A stretch of 17,062 bases of DNA from Prevotella sp. UBA7594 (GTDB taxonomy: Bacteria > Bacteroidota > Bacteroidia > Bacteroidales > Bacteroidaceae), in contig DLKG01000022.1 in the NCBI GenBank assembly GCA_002490315.1, positions 1 to 17,062 on the forward strand, read 5' to 3'. Both the position numbers and the translations under genes were made by a program. Each line of letters opens with the position of its first letter. Positions within the stretch are counted from its first letter, which is position 1. The notes below the pieces were generated by a model, which was not told the DNA's origin, searched no databases, and saw only the letters and a list, made by a program, of their open reading frames with translations. Shown here piece after piece: positions 1 through 6,921 of the stretch.

Positions 1-268
1 ACGAGTTTCGAGTTACGAATTTGGAATTACGAGTTTCGATTTTTGAGTTTTGAGTTACGAATCTCAGACTCCATTGCCAATTCAAAATTCCTAATTCCAA
101 ATCGCAGGGCGAAGCCCGAGAACAATTCAAAATTCAAAATTCAAAATTCCTAATTCAAAATCGCAGGGCGAAGCCCGAGAACAATTCAAAATTCAAAATT
201 CAAAATTCAAAATCGCAGGGCGAAGCCCGAGAACAATTCAAAATTCAAAATTCAAAATTCCTAATTCA
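1..268. repeat. AT-rich tandem repeat with GC hairpin cores
   Basis: No gene is seen here. Positions 1-98 are degenerate runs of aattc, gagtt and acgaa words. From 99 there are three tandem units: 99-157 (59 bp), 158-209 (52 bp) and 210-268 (59 bp). Units 1 and 3 are identical by eye; unit 2 lacks 7 nt (cctaatt). Each unit opens with a core that can fold as gggc-gaa-gccc, followed by iterated aattcaaa words. Unit 3 covers the stop codon and the last residue of the minus-strand gene that begins at 2090. The near identity suggests recent slippage or recombination. No cas gene or unique spacers are present. Confidence 0.85.
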
Positions 269-2090
269 ATTTATCATAGTCCGTCGTGTGCTTCAGCAGA
301 CGCGGGCGGCTCTCATCGTAATCGGGCGAGAGGAGATTGAGTCGGTCCTGATAGTCGTGGCAGTGGATGCCGGCGATATAAAGCAGGAGATGGGGCAAGG
401 CGTCGGTCATGTAGCGGCGGTTGCGTGCCCCCACCACCTCGCGGAAGATCATCGGTCGGCGGCGTATGTACTTGCGCGAGCACCATATCCACATCGGGAT
501 GTCAAACTCGGCGTGTGCAAGCCGCGCATCTATCTTTGCCGAGTGCATACGGCAGAAGAAGTGCATGTTGCCCTCATAACATTCCTCGCCGTGGTCGGGC
601 ACGTAGATGACGATGGCGTCGTCGTTCTCAAATCTCTTCACGATCTCCGTCACGATGGAGTCGTTGTAGAGAACAGCGTTGTCGTAGTCGGCAAGCGTCT
701 GCCGTTCGCGGGCATTGAGATTGGGCTTCAGCTCCTTGTAGTCGTCGCCGTGGAAGTGCTTGCGGTCCTTCGGGGAGCGCTGCCTGTACTGCACGTGTTG
801 ACCGAGGAGGTGGAAGATGATGAGGTTGTTGTCGGTGTTCTGACCCTTCAGCTCGTCGTAGTCCTTGAGGAGATCCTCGTCGTACTGATGGAGCTGCGTG
901 TTGCGCGTGTCGAACTGCGCCGCCGAGAGCTTGGGATTGTTGAGGAAGAAGCCGCCGCTGAAATCGTAGACAGCCTCCTTCGCCTTCGGCAAGAACTGGT
1001 TGGTGATGAACGTCACGTGATAGCCTGCCTTGCGGAAGAGTTCCGGGAAGAGCGGATAGTCACACCACTCACCCTTGTCGCCCACCGTGTAGAGCGAGAA
1101 GATATGCTTGAAGACGAAGCTCGTAAGATTCCACGGTGACACGACATCCGTGAACTTCACGAGGCGTCCCTGACGCTCCATGCGCGACTGGCGCGGCGTG
1201 GTTGGCATCGGGTAGCCATACTGCGACGAGTGGTGGCGATTGTAGCTCTCGCCGATGATGAGCACGATGTTGGGCGAGCGGAACGAGCAGGAGTCAACAC
1301 GCACCTTGTCGGCTGTAGCTACAAGACGGTCCACCTGCTTTGCGGTGAGCGTGTTGGCGTAGATGCTGAACGCGAGGCGATAGAGCGGCTGATAGAGCAC
1401 GGCATGATCCTTCTCCGTCAGCGTGTGCTCCACTTCGCCTATCGTACTACCGCTCATGAGCTTGTGGATGGCAAGCTTGTTGTGTATGCTCGTGCAGAGC
1501 GACGCCAAGAGAAGCACGAGCACGGCAACTGCCGTCACGGGTTTCATGCGGCGCAACATGTAGAGGGCACGCGCGGCGAGGGAGCGGCGCAGCCTGCACC
1601 ATTCCTTCGGCACGAAATGCGGGAAGCGCAGGCGCATCACCGTCAGAATGTGGACGAAGAGCACCAATAGCACCCACCCCACCTTGCTCCACAAGATGTC
1701 GGGCGACACGCATGAACGCACGAACTCGCCCGCCTCGCGGGAGTCGGTTTCGCCGACGAGCTGCAGCATGGTAGGCGTGAGCGTCGACTGAAACTTTACG
1801 AAGCAGTAGACATCGGCAATGGTTGTGGCATAGAGCGCCACATAGAAAAATCCCCTCACCCATACCATCGCCTTGCGGGGCAGCACGGCAAGCACAGCCG
1901 AAAGGAAGTAGACATCGAGAAAAAGCTCCAGGTAGAGATTGTCGTAGAGCTTGGCACCGCGAGCGTCGGGCAGCGTCGCCCATGCCGACACGCAGCCGAG
2001 CACGTACATGAAGGCGAAGAATCTCCTGTTGTCGCTTATCGGCTTGAGCAGAACACTCAGCAGCCGCTTTGTTGACTTGGCGTATTTCAT
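261..2090 (-). CDS. Inner-membrane phosphoethanolamine transferase (EptA-like, sulfatase fold)
   Basis: The 609-residue product has about five hydrophobic helices in its N-terminal third (roughly 24-40, 54-70, 76-98, 136-152, 185-200), then a periplasmic alkaline-phosphatase/sulfatase-fold domain. Visible active-site signatures are IIGES (Glu281), SPWNLTS with the likely nucleophile Thr323, LLGQH (His432) and VPDHGEE (Asp499, His500). This is the layout of EptA-type enzymes, which move phosphoethanolamine from phosphatidylethanolamine onto lipid A or another surface glycan. The acceptor cannot be read from sequence. A threonine nucleophile and the lack of a CxPxR motif argue against a true sulfatase. 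The ATG at 2090 gives a normal family length; a TAAATTTG -7 box lies about 45 nt upstream. The stop codon lies inside the adjacent tandem repeat, so the last residues may be repeat-derived. Confidence 0.85.
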   Translation of the reverse strand: MKYAKSTKRLLSVLLKPISDNRRFFAFMYVLGCVSAWATLPDARGAKLYDNLYLELFLDVYFLSAVLAVLPRKAMVWVRGFFYVALYATTIADVYCFVKFQSTLTPTMLQLVGETDSREAGEFVRSCVSPDILWSKVGWVLLVLFVHILTVMRLRFPHFVPKEWCRLRRSLAARALYMLRRMKPVTAVAVLVLLLASLCTSIHNKLAIHKLMSGSTIGEVEHTLTEKDHAVLYQPLYRLAFSIYANTLTAKQVDRLVATADKVRVDSCSFRSPNIVLIIGESYNRHHSSQYGYPMPTTPRQSRMERQGRLVKFTDVVSPWNLTSFVFKHIFSLYTVGDKGEWCDYPLFPELFRKAGYHVTFITNQFLPKAKEAVYDFSGGFFLNNPKLSAAQFDTRNTQLHQYDEDLLKDYDELKGQNTDNNLIIFHLLGQHVQYRQRSPKDRKHFHGDDYKELKPNLNARERQTLADYDNAVLYNDSIVTEIVKRFENDDAIVIYVPDHGEECYEGNMHFFCRMHSAKIDARLAHAEFDIPMWIWCSRKYIRRRPMIFREVVGARNRRYMTDALPHLLLYIAGIHCHDYQDRLNLLSPDYDESRPRLLKHTTDYDKLN

Positions 2091-2135
2091 CTTTATTATC
2101 CTATTTCATATTGTTGTCAAATCAAAAACATTACG

Positions 2136-2143
2136 CAAATTTA
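2136..2143 (-). promoter_or_regulatory. Candidate -7 box for the phosphoethanolamine transferase gene
   Basis: Read on the minus strand this is TAAATTTG, matching the Bacteroidota TAnnTTTG -7 consensus. It sits about 45 nt upstream of the ATG. No good TTTG -33 box is seen 19-21 bp further upstream. Confidence 0.45.
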
Positions 2144-2218
2144 CACATCTTTCTTGAAATAAAGCCGTTTTGCGGAAGAATAGTTGCAATTATTGTGCTC
2201 TACACGCACCGTTCTCCG

Positions 2219-2299
2219 TAAAGCGGCGCTTTAGCATGTCTAAAGTGGCGCTTTAGCGTGTCTAAAGCGGCGCTTTAAGAAGCCTAAAGCGGCGCTTTA
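2219..2299. repeat. Four-copy 15-bp palindrome array at 22-bp period
   Basis: Four copies of TAAAGCGGCGCTTTA start at 2219, 2241, 2263 and 2285, exactly 22 bp apart. Each has 7-bp arms around a central G. Copy 2 has one change (T for C at position 6), which still allows a G-T pair in RNA. The 7-bp spacers are gcatgtc, gcgtgtc and agaagcc. The array lies between two divergent promoters, 76 bp from the minus-strand -7 box and 88 bp from the plus-strand one. It could be a set of protein-binding sites two helical turns apart, or a dispersed palindromic repeat. The sequence does not decide which. Confidence 0.9.
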
Positions 2300-2386
2300 G
2301 AAAAACGCCGGATGAAATTAGGCAAATCAGTAACTCAAGTATGCTATTTGTCAACTCCAAATATGAACAAACTTGCATTTTTTTAT

Positions 2387-2394
2387 TAACTTTG
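2387..2394 (+). promoter_or_regulatory. Candidate -7 box for mtnN-luxS
   Basis: TAACTTTG matches the TAnnTTTG -7 consensus. It implies a leader of about 120 nt before the mtnN ATG. No clear TTTG is found at the -33 distance. The leader holds two short stems that share bases and so exclude each other: 2423-2427 with 2450-2454, and 2451-2455 with 2465-2469. No known riboswitch is recognised. Confidence 0.5.
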
Positions 2395-2522
2395 CAAAAG
2401 TAGAATTTACGTCACACAATGGGCCTCAACGTCTGCTTAGAGATACATAGAGGCATGGAGAGGCTGCCTTGCGGTAGATGTGTGAAGAAATGTAGCTTTA
2501 AATTAAGAATAGCAATAAGAAT

Positions 2523-3206
2523 ATGAGAATAGGAATAATTGTGGCAATGGACAAGGAGTTTGCTCAATTGCAGACCATTGCCACTGACTTGAAAGAGGAG
2601 ACGCATGGCACCCGGCGCTTTCTCGTAGGACGTGTGGGTGAGAATGAGGTGGTGATGCAGAAGTGTGGCATCGGCAAGGTGAACTCCGCCATCGGGGCTG
2701 CCGCGCTGATTGCTGCCTACGGGCCCGACCTCGTAGTGTCGACGGGCGTGGCTGGCGGTGCCGACACGTCGCTTGAGGTGTGCGACGTTGTGGTGAGCAC
2801 GGAGTGCTGCTACCATGACGTCTACTGCGGCGACGAGTGCGCGGCAGGACAGATAATGGGTATGCCCGCACGCTTTGCCACAGAGAAGGCGCTCGTGGAG
2901 AAGGCTACATCGCTCGACTGCCACACCAAGGTGCGCGGCGGACTTATTGTCACGGGCGACTGGTTTGTCAACACGCGTGAAAAGATGCGCTCCATCCTCG
3001 ACAAGTTCCCCGACGCAATGGCTGTAGACATGGAGAGCTGCTCCATAGCGCAGACATGCCACGTCTACTCCGTGCCTTTCGTGAGCTTCCGCATCATCAG
3101 CGACATCCCGCTCAAGGACCACAAGGCGCAGATGTACTACGACTTCTGGGACCGCATGGCGGAAGGCTCGTTCGAAGTGACGAAGGCTTTCCTTTCCGCA
3201 TTGTAG
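2523..3206 (+). CDS. mtnN: 5'-methylthioadenosine/S-adenosylhomocysteine nucleosidase
   Basis: This 227-residue cytosolic enzyme cleaves adenine from S-adenosylhomocysteine and 5'-methylthioadenosine, clearing inhibitors left by methyl transfer and making S-ribosylhomocysteine. It matches the whole PNP/UDP-like phosphorylase fold: the N-terminal IGIIVAMDKE places Glu12 at the catalytic acid position, STGVAGG (73-79) is the family glycine-rich strand, VDMES carries Glu171, which binds the ribose, and RIISD carries the catalytic Asp194. The length fits bacterial Pfs/MtnN (about 230). The ATG at 2523 leaves almost nothing before the first beta strand, so it is the natural start. luxS follows after 60 bp with no terminator between, so the two probably share a transcript and form consecutive steps of the activated methyl cycle. 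Confidence 0.95.
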   Translation: MRIGIIVAMDKEFAQLQTIATDLKEETHGTRRFLVGRVGENEVVMQKCGIGKVNSAIGAAALIAAYGPDLVVSTGVAGGADTSLEVCDVVVSTECCYHDVYCGDECAAGQIMGMPARFATEKALVEKATSLDCHTKVRGGLIVTGDWFVNTREKMRSILDKFPDAMAVDMESCSIAQTCHVYSVPFVSFRIISDIPLKDHKAQMYYDFWDRMAEGSFEVTKAFLSAL

Positions 3207-3266
3207 ACGAAGAAAGGGGAACGGATAGAAGTTTAACGAAGAAAAGTAAAAGCAAAAATATAGAAT

Positions 3267-3752
3267 ATGGACAAAATTCCAAGTTTCACAATCAATCACA
3301 ACAAGCTCCTGCGTGGCATCTACGTCTCGCGCAAGGACAGCGTCGGAGGCGACACCGTCACGACGTTTGACATCCGCATGAAGGAACCCAACCGTGAACC
3401 GGCACTCCACGCCGGCGCTCTCCACACCATAGAGCATCTTGCCGCCACATATCTGCGCAACGATGCCGAATGGAAGGACCGCATCGTCTATTGGGGACCG
3501 ATGGGATGCCTAACGGGCAACTACCTGCTGATGAAGGGCGACCTTGAGCCGCGCGACATCGTCGACCTCATGCGACGCACGTTTCGCTTCGTTGCCGATT
3601 TCGAGGGCGACATCCCTGGCGCAGCGCCGAAGGACTGCGGCAACTGGCTGCTCCATGATCTGCCGATGGCACGTTGGGAGTCGCGTAAGTTCTGCGAAGA
3701 GGTGCTCGATGTAATCAAGGAGGAAAACATGGTTTACCCCACGAATGAATAA
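3267..3752 (+). CDS. luxS: S-ribosylhomocysteine lyase (AI-2 synthesis)
   Basis: This 161-residue product is a full-length LuxS. It splits S-ribosylhomocysteine into homocysteine and 4,5-dihydroxy-2,3-pentanedione, the precursor of the AI-2 signal. The metal-site motif HTIEH supplies His53 and His57 with the catalytic base Glu56. Cys81 in GPMGC matches the catalytic cysteine, and Cys124 in DCGN is the third metal ligand. All key residues are present, so activity is expected. It directly follows mtnN, which makes its substrate. The leader before the ATG is A-rich without a Shine-Dalgarno site, as usual in Bacteroidota. Terminator-like hairpins begin just after the stop codon. Whether it serves signalling or only metabolic recycling cannot be told here. 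Confidence 0.97.
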   Translation: MDKIPSFTINHNKLLRGIYVSRKDSVGGDTVTTFDIRMKEPNREPALHAGALHTIEHLAATYLRNDAEWKDRIVYWGPMGCLTGNYLLMKGDLEPRDIVDLMRRTFRFVADFEGDIPGAAPKDCGNWLLHDLPMARWESRKFCEEVLDVIKEENMVYPTNE

Positions 3753-3755
3753 AGC

Positions 3756-3806
3756 CGCTTTTTTTGAAAGCGAAAAAAAAGTGCCGACTACAAAGCCGGC
3801 ACTTTT
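3756..3806. terminator. Terminator-like hairpins after luxS
   Basis: Two hairpins follow the luxS stop. The first pairs cgcttt (3756-3761) with aaagcg (3767-3772). The second pairs aaaagtgccg (3777-3786) with cggcactttt (3797-3806) across a 10-nt loop. An A-run precedes and a T-run ends the second stem, so it could work in both directions. Confidence 0.75.
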
Positions 3807-4059
3807 CATCAACAACAATCAAACTAATCTATTATCTATTAAATCCTAACCATTTTGTGATGAGTTCTCACGAACTCTTCTCACTTTACAAAAGTGCAAC
3901 AAACATGCCATGCCCTCCGTGCATGACATTGTGGCACACACGGCTCTCTTTAGCATGTCAAAATGGCAAGCGAATGACTCAAGACACTTCTGTTTCAAGG
4001 GGAATTTTATCTGCCGAAGAGCCGCGGAATAAAAAAAACGGAAAAAAGTAGGTGATTTA
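3807..4059. other. Non-coding gap with serial hairpins
   Basis: No convincing gene is seen. Short open frames on both strands lack recognisable domains. The stretch carries a row of small perfect hairpins: gagttc-tcac-gaactc (3862-3877), cacttt-aca-aaagtg (3882-3896) and catgc-cctccgt-gcatg (3909-3925). A longer closing pair follows: cggctct (3941-3947) with agagccg (4018-4024), holding inner pairs ggca/tgcc and a stem-loop with a cttc loop near 3980-3995. A structured RNA is possible, but no TAnnTTTG promoter was found for it on either strand. Confidence 0.35.
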
Positions 4060-4091
4060 TTTGGCGGTTTCAACTAAAACTCGTACCTTTG
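4060..4091 (+). promoter_or_regulatory. Promoter of tRNA-Pro
   Basis: TTTG (4060-4063), a 20-bp spacer, then TACCTTTG (4084-4091) fit the Bacteroidota sigma-ABfr consensus closely. The tRNA begins 19 bp after the -7 box. The promoter before tRNA-Leu has the same spacing and an identical -7 box. Confidence 0.85.
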
Positions 4092-4109
4092 CACCGCTTT
4101 ACAAAAGTT

Positions 4110-4183
4110 CGGGATGTAGCGCAGTTGGTTAGCGCACGCGTCTGGGGGGCGTGAGGTCGCAAGTTCGAGTCTTGTCATCCCGA
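4110..4183 (+). tRNA. tRNA-Pro, anticodon GGG
   Basis: The 74-nt cloverleaf can be folded by hand. The acceptor stem cgggatg pairs with catcccg, with discriminator A at 4183. The D-arm carries agttggtta between gcgc arms. The anticodon stem closes a loop with GGG at 4144-4146, and the T-arm has the usual gttcgagt loop. The CCA end is not encoded. It would read CCC and CCU proline codons. It has its own consensus promoter and terminator. Confidence 0.95.
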
Positions 4184-4188
4184 CATAG

Positions 4189-4230
4189 AAAGGGTTAAGG
4201 TGTTGTTTAACGACATTTTAACCCTTTTTT
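4189..4230 (+). terminator. Intrinsic terminator of tRNA-Pro
   Basis: aaagggttaa (4189-4198) pairs perfectly with ttaacccttt (4218-4227), followed by further Ts to 4230. Inside the loop tgttg and cgaca can also pair with one G-U. It lies 5 nt after the tRNA end. Confidence 0.9.
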
Positions 4231-4237
4231 CGTGTAT

Positions 4238-4282
4238 CCGTACAAAAAGAATGTACGGCAGGTTTACTACGGAACGTAAACC
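4238..4282. repeat. Two short inverted repeats
   Basis: ccgtac/gtacgg (4238-4243, 4253-4258) and ggtttac/gtaaacc (4261-4267, 4276-4282) are perfect inverted repeats side by side, after the tRNA terminator. No gene or function is evident. Confidence 0.5.
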
Positions 4283-4310
4283 AATAGGAAGCCATAAAAA
4301 GAGAGAGGAA

Positions 4311-4355
4311 TGTCAAAACAGAAGTTCCTTATAATTTTCTTACTTCCTTTTGACA
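4311..4355 (-). terminator. Possible terminator of the GH95 transcript
   Basis: tgtcaaaa (4311-4318) and ttttgaca (4348-4355) are perfect inverted repeats, with weaker gaag/cttc pairing inside, 20 nt beyond the GH95 stop codon. Read on the minus strand, a pyrimidine-rich run with five Ts follows a little downstream. The fit to an intrinsic terminator is only moderate. Confidence 0.4.
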
Positions 4356-4374
4356 ATCCTCCCTCGTGTAATCT

Positions 4375-6852
4375 CTACAATAATCTTTGTTTTAACTTGT
4401 CGCCCTTGAGCGTCACTTCATACGTGGCACCCTTTCGCGTGTTGAATTTCAGCGTATGCGTGCCATAACGCAAGCTGCACACTGCCCCCGCACCTGAGAG
4501 GATGCGTGCCTTGGAGAGCGTGCCGTTGTGCCAGAAGAGGTCCACCGTGAAGTTGCCTCTTGCGCGTAGGCCCGTCACGGAGCCCTCCTTCCATGCGTCG
4601 GGCAGAGCCGGCAGGAGATGCACAAATCCGGCGTGACTTTGCAGGAGCATCTCCGTCACGCCTGCCGTGCCGCCAAAGTTGCCGTCGATTTGGAATGGGG
4701 CGTGAGTGTCCCAAAGGTTGTCGAGCGTGCCGTTCTTCAGCAGATTGCCGAAGAGCGTGTAGGCATGGTTGCCGTCGTGGAGGCGTGCCCATTGGTTGAG
4801 CTTCCAGCCCATTGACCATCCCGTAGCGCCGTCGCCGCGATGCTCAAGCACGACGCGGGCAGCACGGGCGAGGTCGGGCGTTGTGACGGGAGAGATGGTG
4901 TGGCCGGGGTGGAGTCCGAAGAGATGGTTGACGTGGCGGTGCTCGTCCTTAGGGTCGTCGATGTCGCGCGACCATTCCATGAGCTGGCCGTAGCGTCCAA
5001 TCTGATAGGGCGCGATATGCTTCAGCGCGTCTTCCCATTGGCGGCGATCCTTGCTGTCTTTGCCGAGCACGCGGCTCGCCTCTACGGCGTCGAGAAGCAC
5101 CTCGCGTATTACGGCATGGGCGAACGTGGCACCCTCGTCGACGGGTCCGTGCTCGGGCGACGTTGACGGGGCGGCAGTGTAGACGCCGTCGGGGCGATGC
5201 CAAAGGTAGTCGGAGGCGAAGTCGGCGGCACCCTTCAGGGCGTCGTAGTAGTTGGCGAGGAAGTGGCGGTCGCGCGTGTAGTCGTAGTAGTCCCAGAGAT
5301 GCGTGGCAAGCCATGGTCCTGCGAAGGGCGAGAAATTCCACGACATGTCCTCGCTTGAGAGCGGCGACGTGAAGCCGAAGATGTTGCCAGAGACGGATGT
5401 GGTCCATCCGCGTGTGCCGAAATAAGCCTTGGCGGTGACGGCTCCCGGCTTCTGCAAGGTACGTATGAAATCGAAGAGCGGCAACTCACACTGTGAGAGC
5501 CCCGTAGGACAGGCGGGCCAGTAGTTCATCTGCAGATTGATGTTGTTGTGGTAGTCGACGCGCCACGGGCCGTCGACGTTGTTGTGCCAGATGCCCTGCA
5601 GGTTGGCTGGCATATTGCCTGGGCGCGAAGAGGAGATGAGCAGGTAGCGTCCGAACTGGTAGTAGAGTTCCTCCAGATAGAAGTCGGGCTTGCCCTGTCG
5701 GTAGTCGGCGAGACGGCGGTTGACGGGGCGGTCGTCGCAAGCGGCGTTCATGAGATTGAGGCGCACGCCGTTGAAGAGTGCTGAATAGTCGGCGAAGTGC
5801 TCATTGAGAAGTTCGTCGTAGCCCTTGGCGGAAGCCTTGGAGAGCCATTCGGAGGTGGTGGCTGCGGGGTCGGTGCCCACGTATGCCTTCGGGTCGTGGA
5901 AGTCGGGCGAGAAGTTGGGGCGGTAGTCGGTGTCGGCGGTGATGAGGAACACCACCTCGTCGGCACCCTTCACCATGATGCGCCCGTCCTTGCACAAGAG
6001 TTCCCCACCCTTGTTAATGGCCTTTACGCGCACGGCATATTCCATTTGGTTGTTGTCGAGACGCGCGAGCCACAGCAAGGAGCCGTCGGCGTCGGTGGAG
6101 AAGTGGCCGTGAGAAACGGGGTTGGGAGCATAGCTGAACGTGAGGTTCTGCTTGCCGGGGGCCGACGCCGTGAACCTGACAGCCATAACGTTGGCTGGAT
6201 AGGACACGAAATATTCGCGCCGGTAGCGTATGGCGTCCTTCGTGAAGCTCACGGTGGCGAGGGCAGAGTCGAGCGACAGCTCACGCCTGTAGTCGCTCAT
6301 TGCCACGGAGCTGAGACCGGTCTCGATGTAGAACTCGCCGGCGGAGGTGAAGCTTCCGAAGCGGAACGGCTCCTCTGCAGTCGACTCGTAGGGCACGTCG
6401 CTGTTGAAGTTTTTCTTCGTCAGTTGTGCCGCTCTTGCCCAGTCGCCCTTGCTGAAGGCGTCGCGTATAACGGGGATGACGTCGGCAGAGCGCTTGTTGA
6501 CGTTCCAGTAGCGGGAAGCGTCGCCCGACGTGGCAGGCCCGCCTCGCCAGAGGGTCTTCTCGTTGAATGTGATGCGCTCCGCCTCTATGGAGCCGAGAAT
6601 GTTGGCGCCGATGTTGCCGTTGCCGATGGGCAGCGACTGCGACTCCCATTCAGGGTCGGGGTTTTGCACCGCGTCGCCTGCACGCTCAAGCTGCTTGACG
6701 GAAGGCTTGCGGTCGGGGCTCGACTGTAGCCATACGGCTTGTCCGCGAAGTGTCGTAGGTGTGTCAAACCAATATTTGAGAGGAGTTTTCTGCGCATTGG
6801 CGCCTGTGGCGGAGAGCGCGAGAAGGAGGGTCAGGTAGGTTGTCTTCTTCAT
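4375..6852 (-). CDS. Secreted GH95 alpha-L-fucosidase
   Basis: This 825-residue protein starts with a signal peptide (MKKTTYLTLLLALSATGANA, likely cut before Gln21) and then spans the full GH95 layout: N-terminal beta domain with LPIGNGNIGANILG (74-87), (alpha/alpha)6 catalytic barrel and C-terminal beta domain. Residues matching the characterised Bifidobacterium AfcA site are visible: Asn437 and Asn439 in NINLQMNYWP, Glu567 in TSPEHGP and Asp723 in IDGNFGG. GH95 enzymes usually remove terminal alpha-1,2-fucose from host or mucin glycans by inversion; some members prefer alpha-L-galactose. Location is periplasm or outer surface. It follows the TraB-family gene by 69 bp on the same strand and may share its transcript. 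No SusC/SusD or transporter genes are in view. A 16-bp direct duplication overlaps its start. Confidence 0.93.
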   Translation of the reverse strand: MKKTTYLTLLLALSATGANAQKTPLKYWFDTPTTLRGQAVWLQSSPDRKPSVKQLERAGDAVQNPDPEWESQSLPIGNGNIGANILGSIEAERITFNEKTLWRGGPATSGDASRYWNVNKRSADVIPVIRDAFSKGDWARAAQLTKKNFNSDVPYESTAEEPFRFGSFTSAGEFYIETGLSSVAMSDYRRELSLDSALATVSFTKDAIRYRREYFVSYPANVMAVRFTASAPGKQNLTFSYAPNPVSHGHFSTDADGSLLWLARLDNNQMEYAVRVKAINKGGELLCKDGRIMVKGADEVVFLITADTDYRPNFSPDFHDPKAYVGTDPAATTSEWLSKASAKGYDELLNEHFADYSALFNGVRLNLMNAACDDRPVNRRLADYRQGKPDFYLEELYYQFGRYLLISSSRPGNMPANLQGIWHNNVDGPWRVDYHNNINLQMNYWPACPTGLSQCELPLFDFIRTLQKPGAVTAKAYFGTRGWTTSVSGNIFGFTSPLSSEDMSWNFSPFAGPWLATHLWDYYDYTRDRHFLANYYDALKGAADFASDYLWHRPDGVYTAAPSTSPEHGPVDEGATFAHAVIREVLLDAVEASRVLGKDSKDRRQWEDALKHIAPYQIGRYGQLMEWSRDIDDPKDEHRHVNHLFGLHPGHTISPVTTPDLARAARVVLEHRGDGATGWSMGWKLNQWARLHDGNHAYTLFGNLLKNGTLDNLWDTHAPFQIDGNFGGTAGVTEMLLQSHAGFVHLLPALPDAWKEGSVTGLRARGNFTVDLFWHNGTLSKARILSGAGAVCSLRYGTHTLKFNTRKGATYEVTLKGDKLKQRLL

Positions 6853-6870
6853 TTGTAGGTTGTCTTCTTC
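6835..6870. repeat. 16-bp direct duplication at the GH95 start
   Basis: gtaggttgtcttcttc occurs at 6835-6850 and again at 6855-6870, 20 bp apart. The first copy encodes residues 2-6 of the fucosidase signal peptide; the second lies in the leader just before the ATG. The offset is not a multiple of three, so the extra copy does not add residues. Confidence 0.9.
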
Positions 6871-6921
6871 CTTTATATATATGTATTGTGGTAGTATTCC
6901 CGGTATAGGCTATGGAGGCTT

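Noticed and set aside
99..268. CRISPR or IS end
   Set aside because: The units are directly adjacent with no unique spacers, and no transposase or terminal inverted repeats are seen.
288..1139. Long plus-strand open frame opposite the membrane enzyme
   Set aside because: It is low-complexity (Val/Glu/Leu-rich) and antisense to a gene with clear catalytic motifs, so it is a shadow frame. The same reasoning removes 2412-3437 minus, 5797-6729 plus, 6991-7857 plus, 8845-9987 minus and 11470-12774 minus.
2219..2299. CRISPR array
   Set aside because: The repeats are only 15 bp with 7-bp similar spacers and there are no cas genes; it is a palindrome array.
2395..2522. SAM or SAH riboswitch in the mtnN leader
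   Set aside because: Only two short mutually exclusive stems are visible; none of the conserved core motifs of known SAM/SAH riboswitches could be recognised.
3764..4051. 95-codon plus-strand frame after luxS
   Set aside because: It begins inside the terminator hairpins, has no domain or leader, and its codon pattern is unlike its neighbours.
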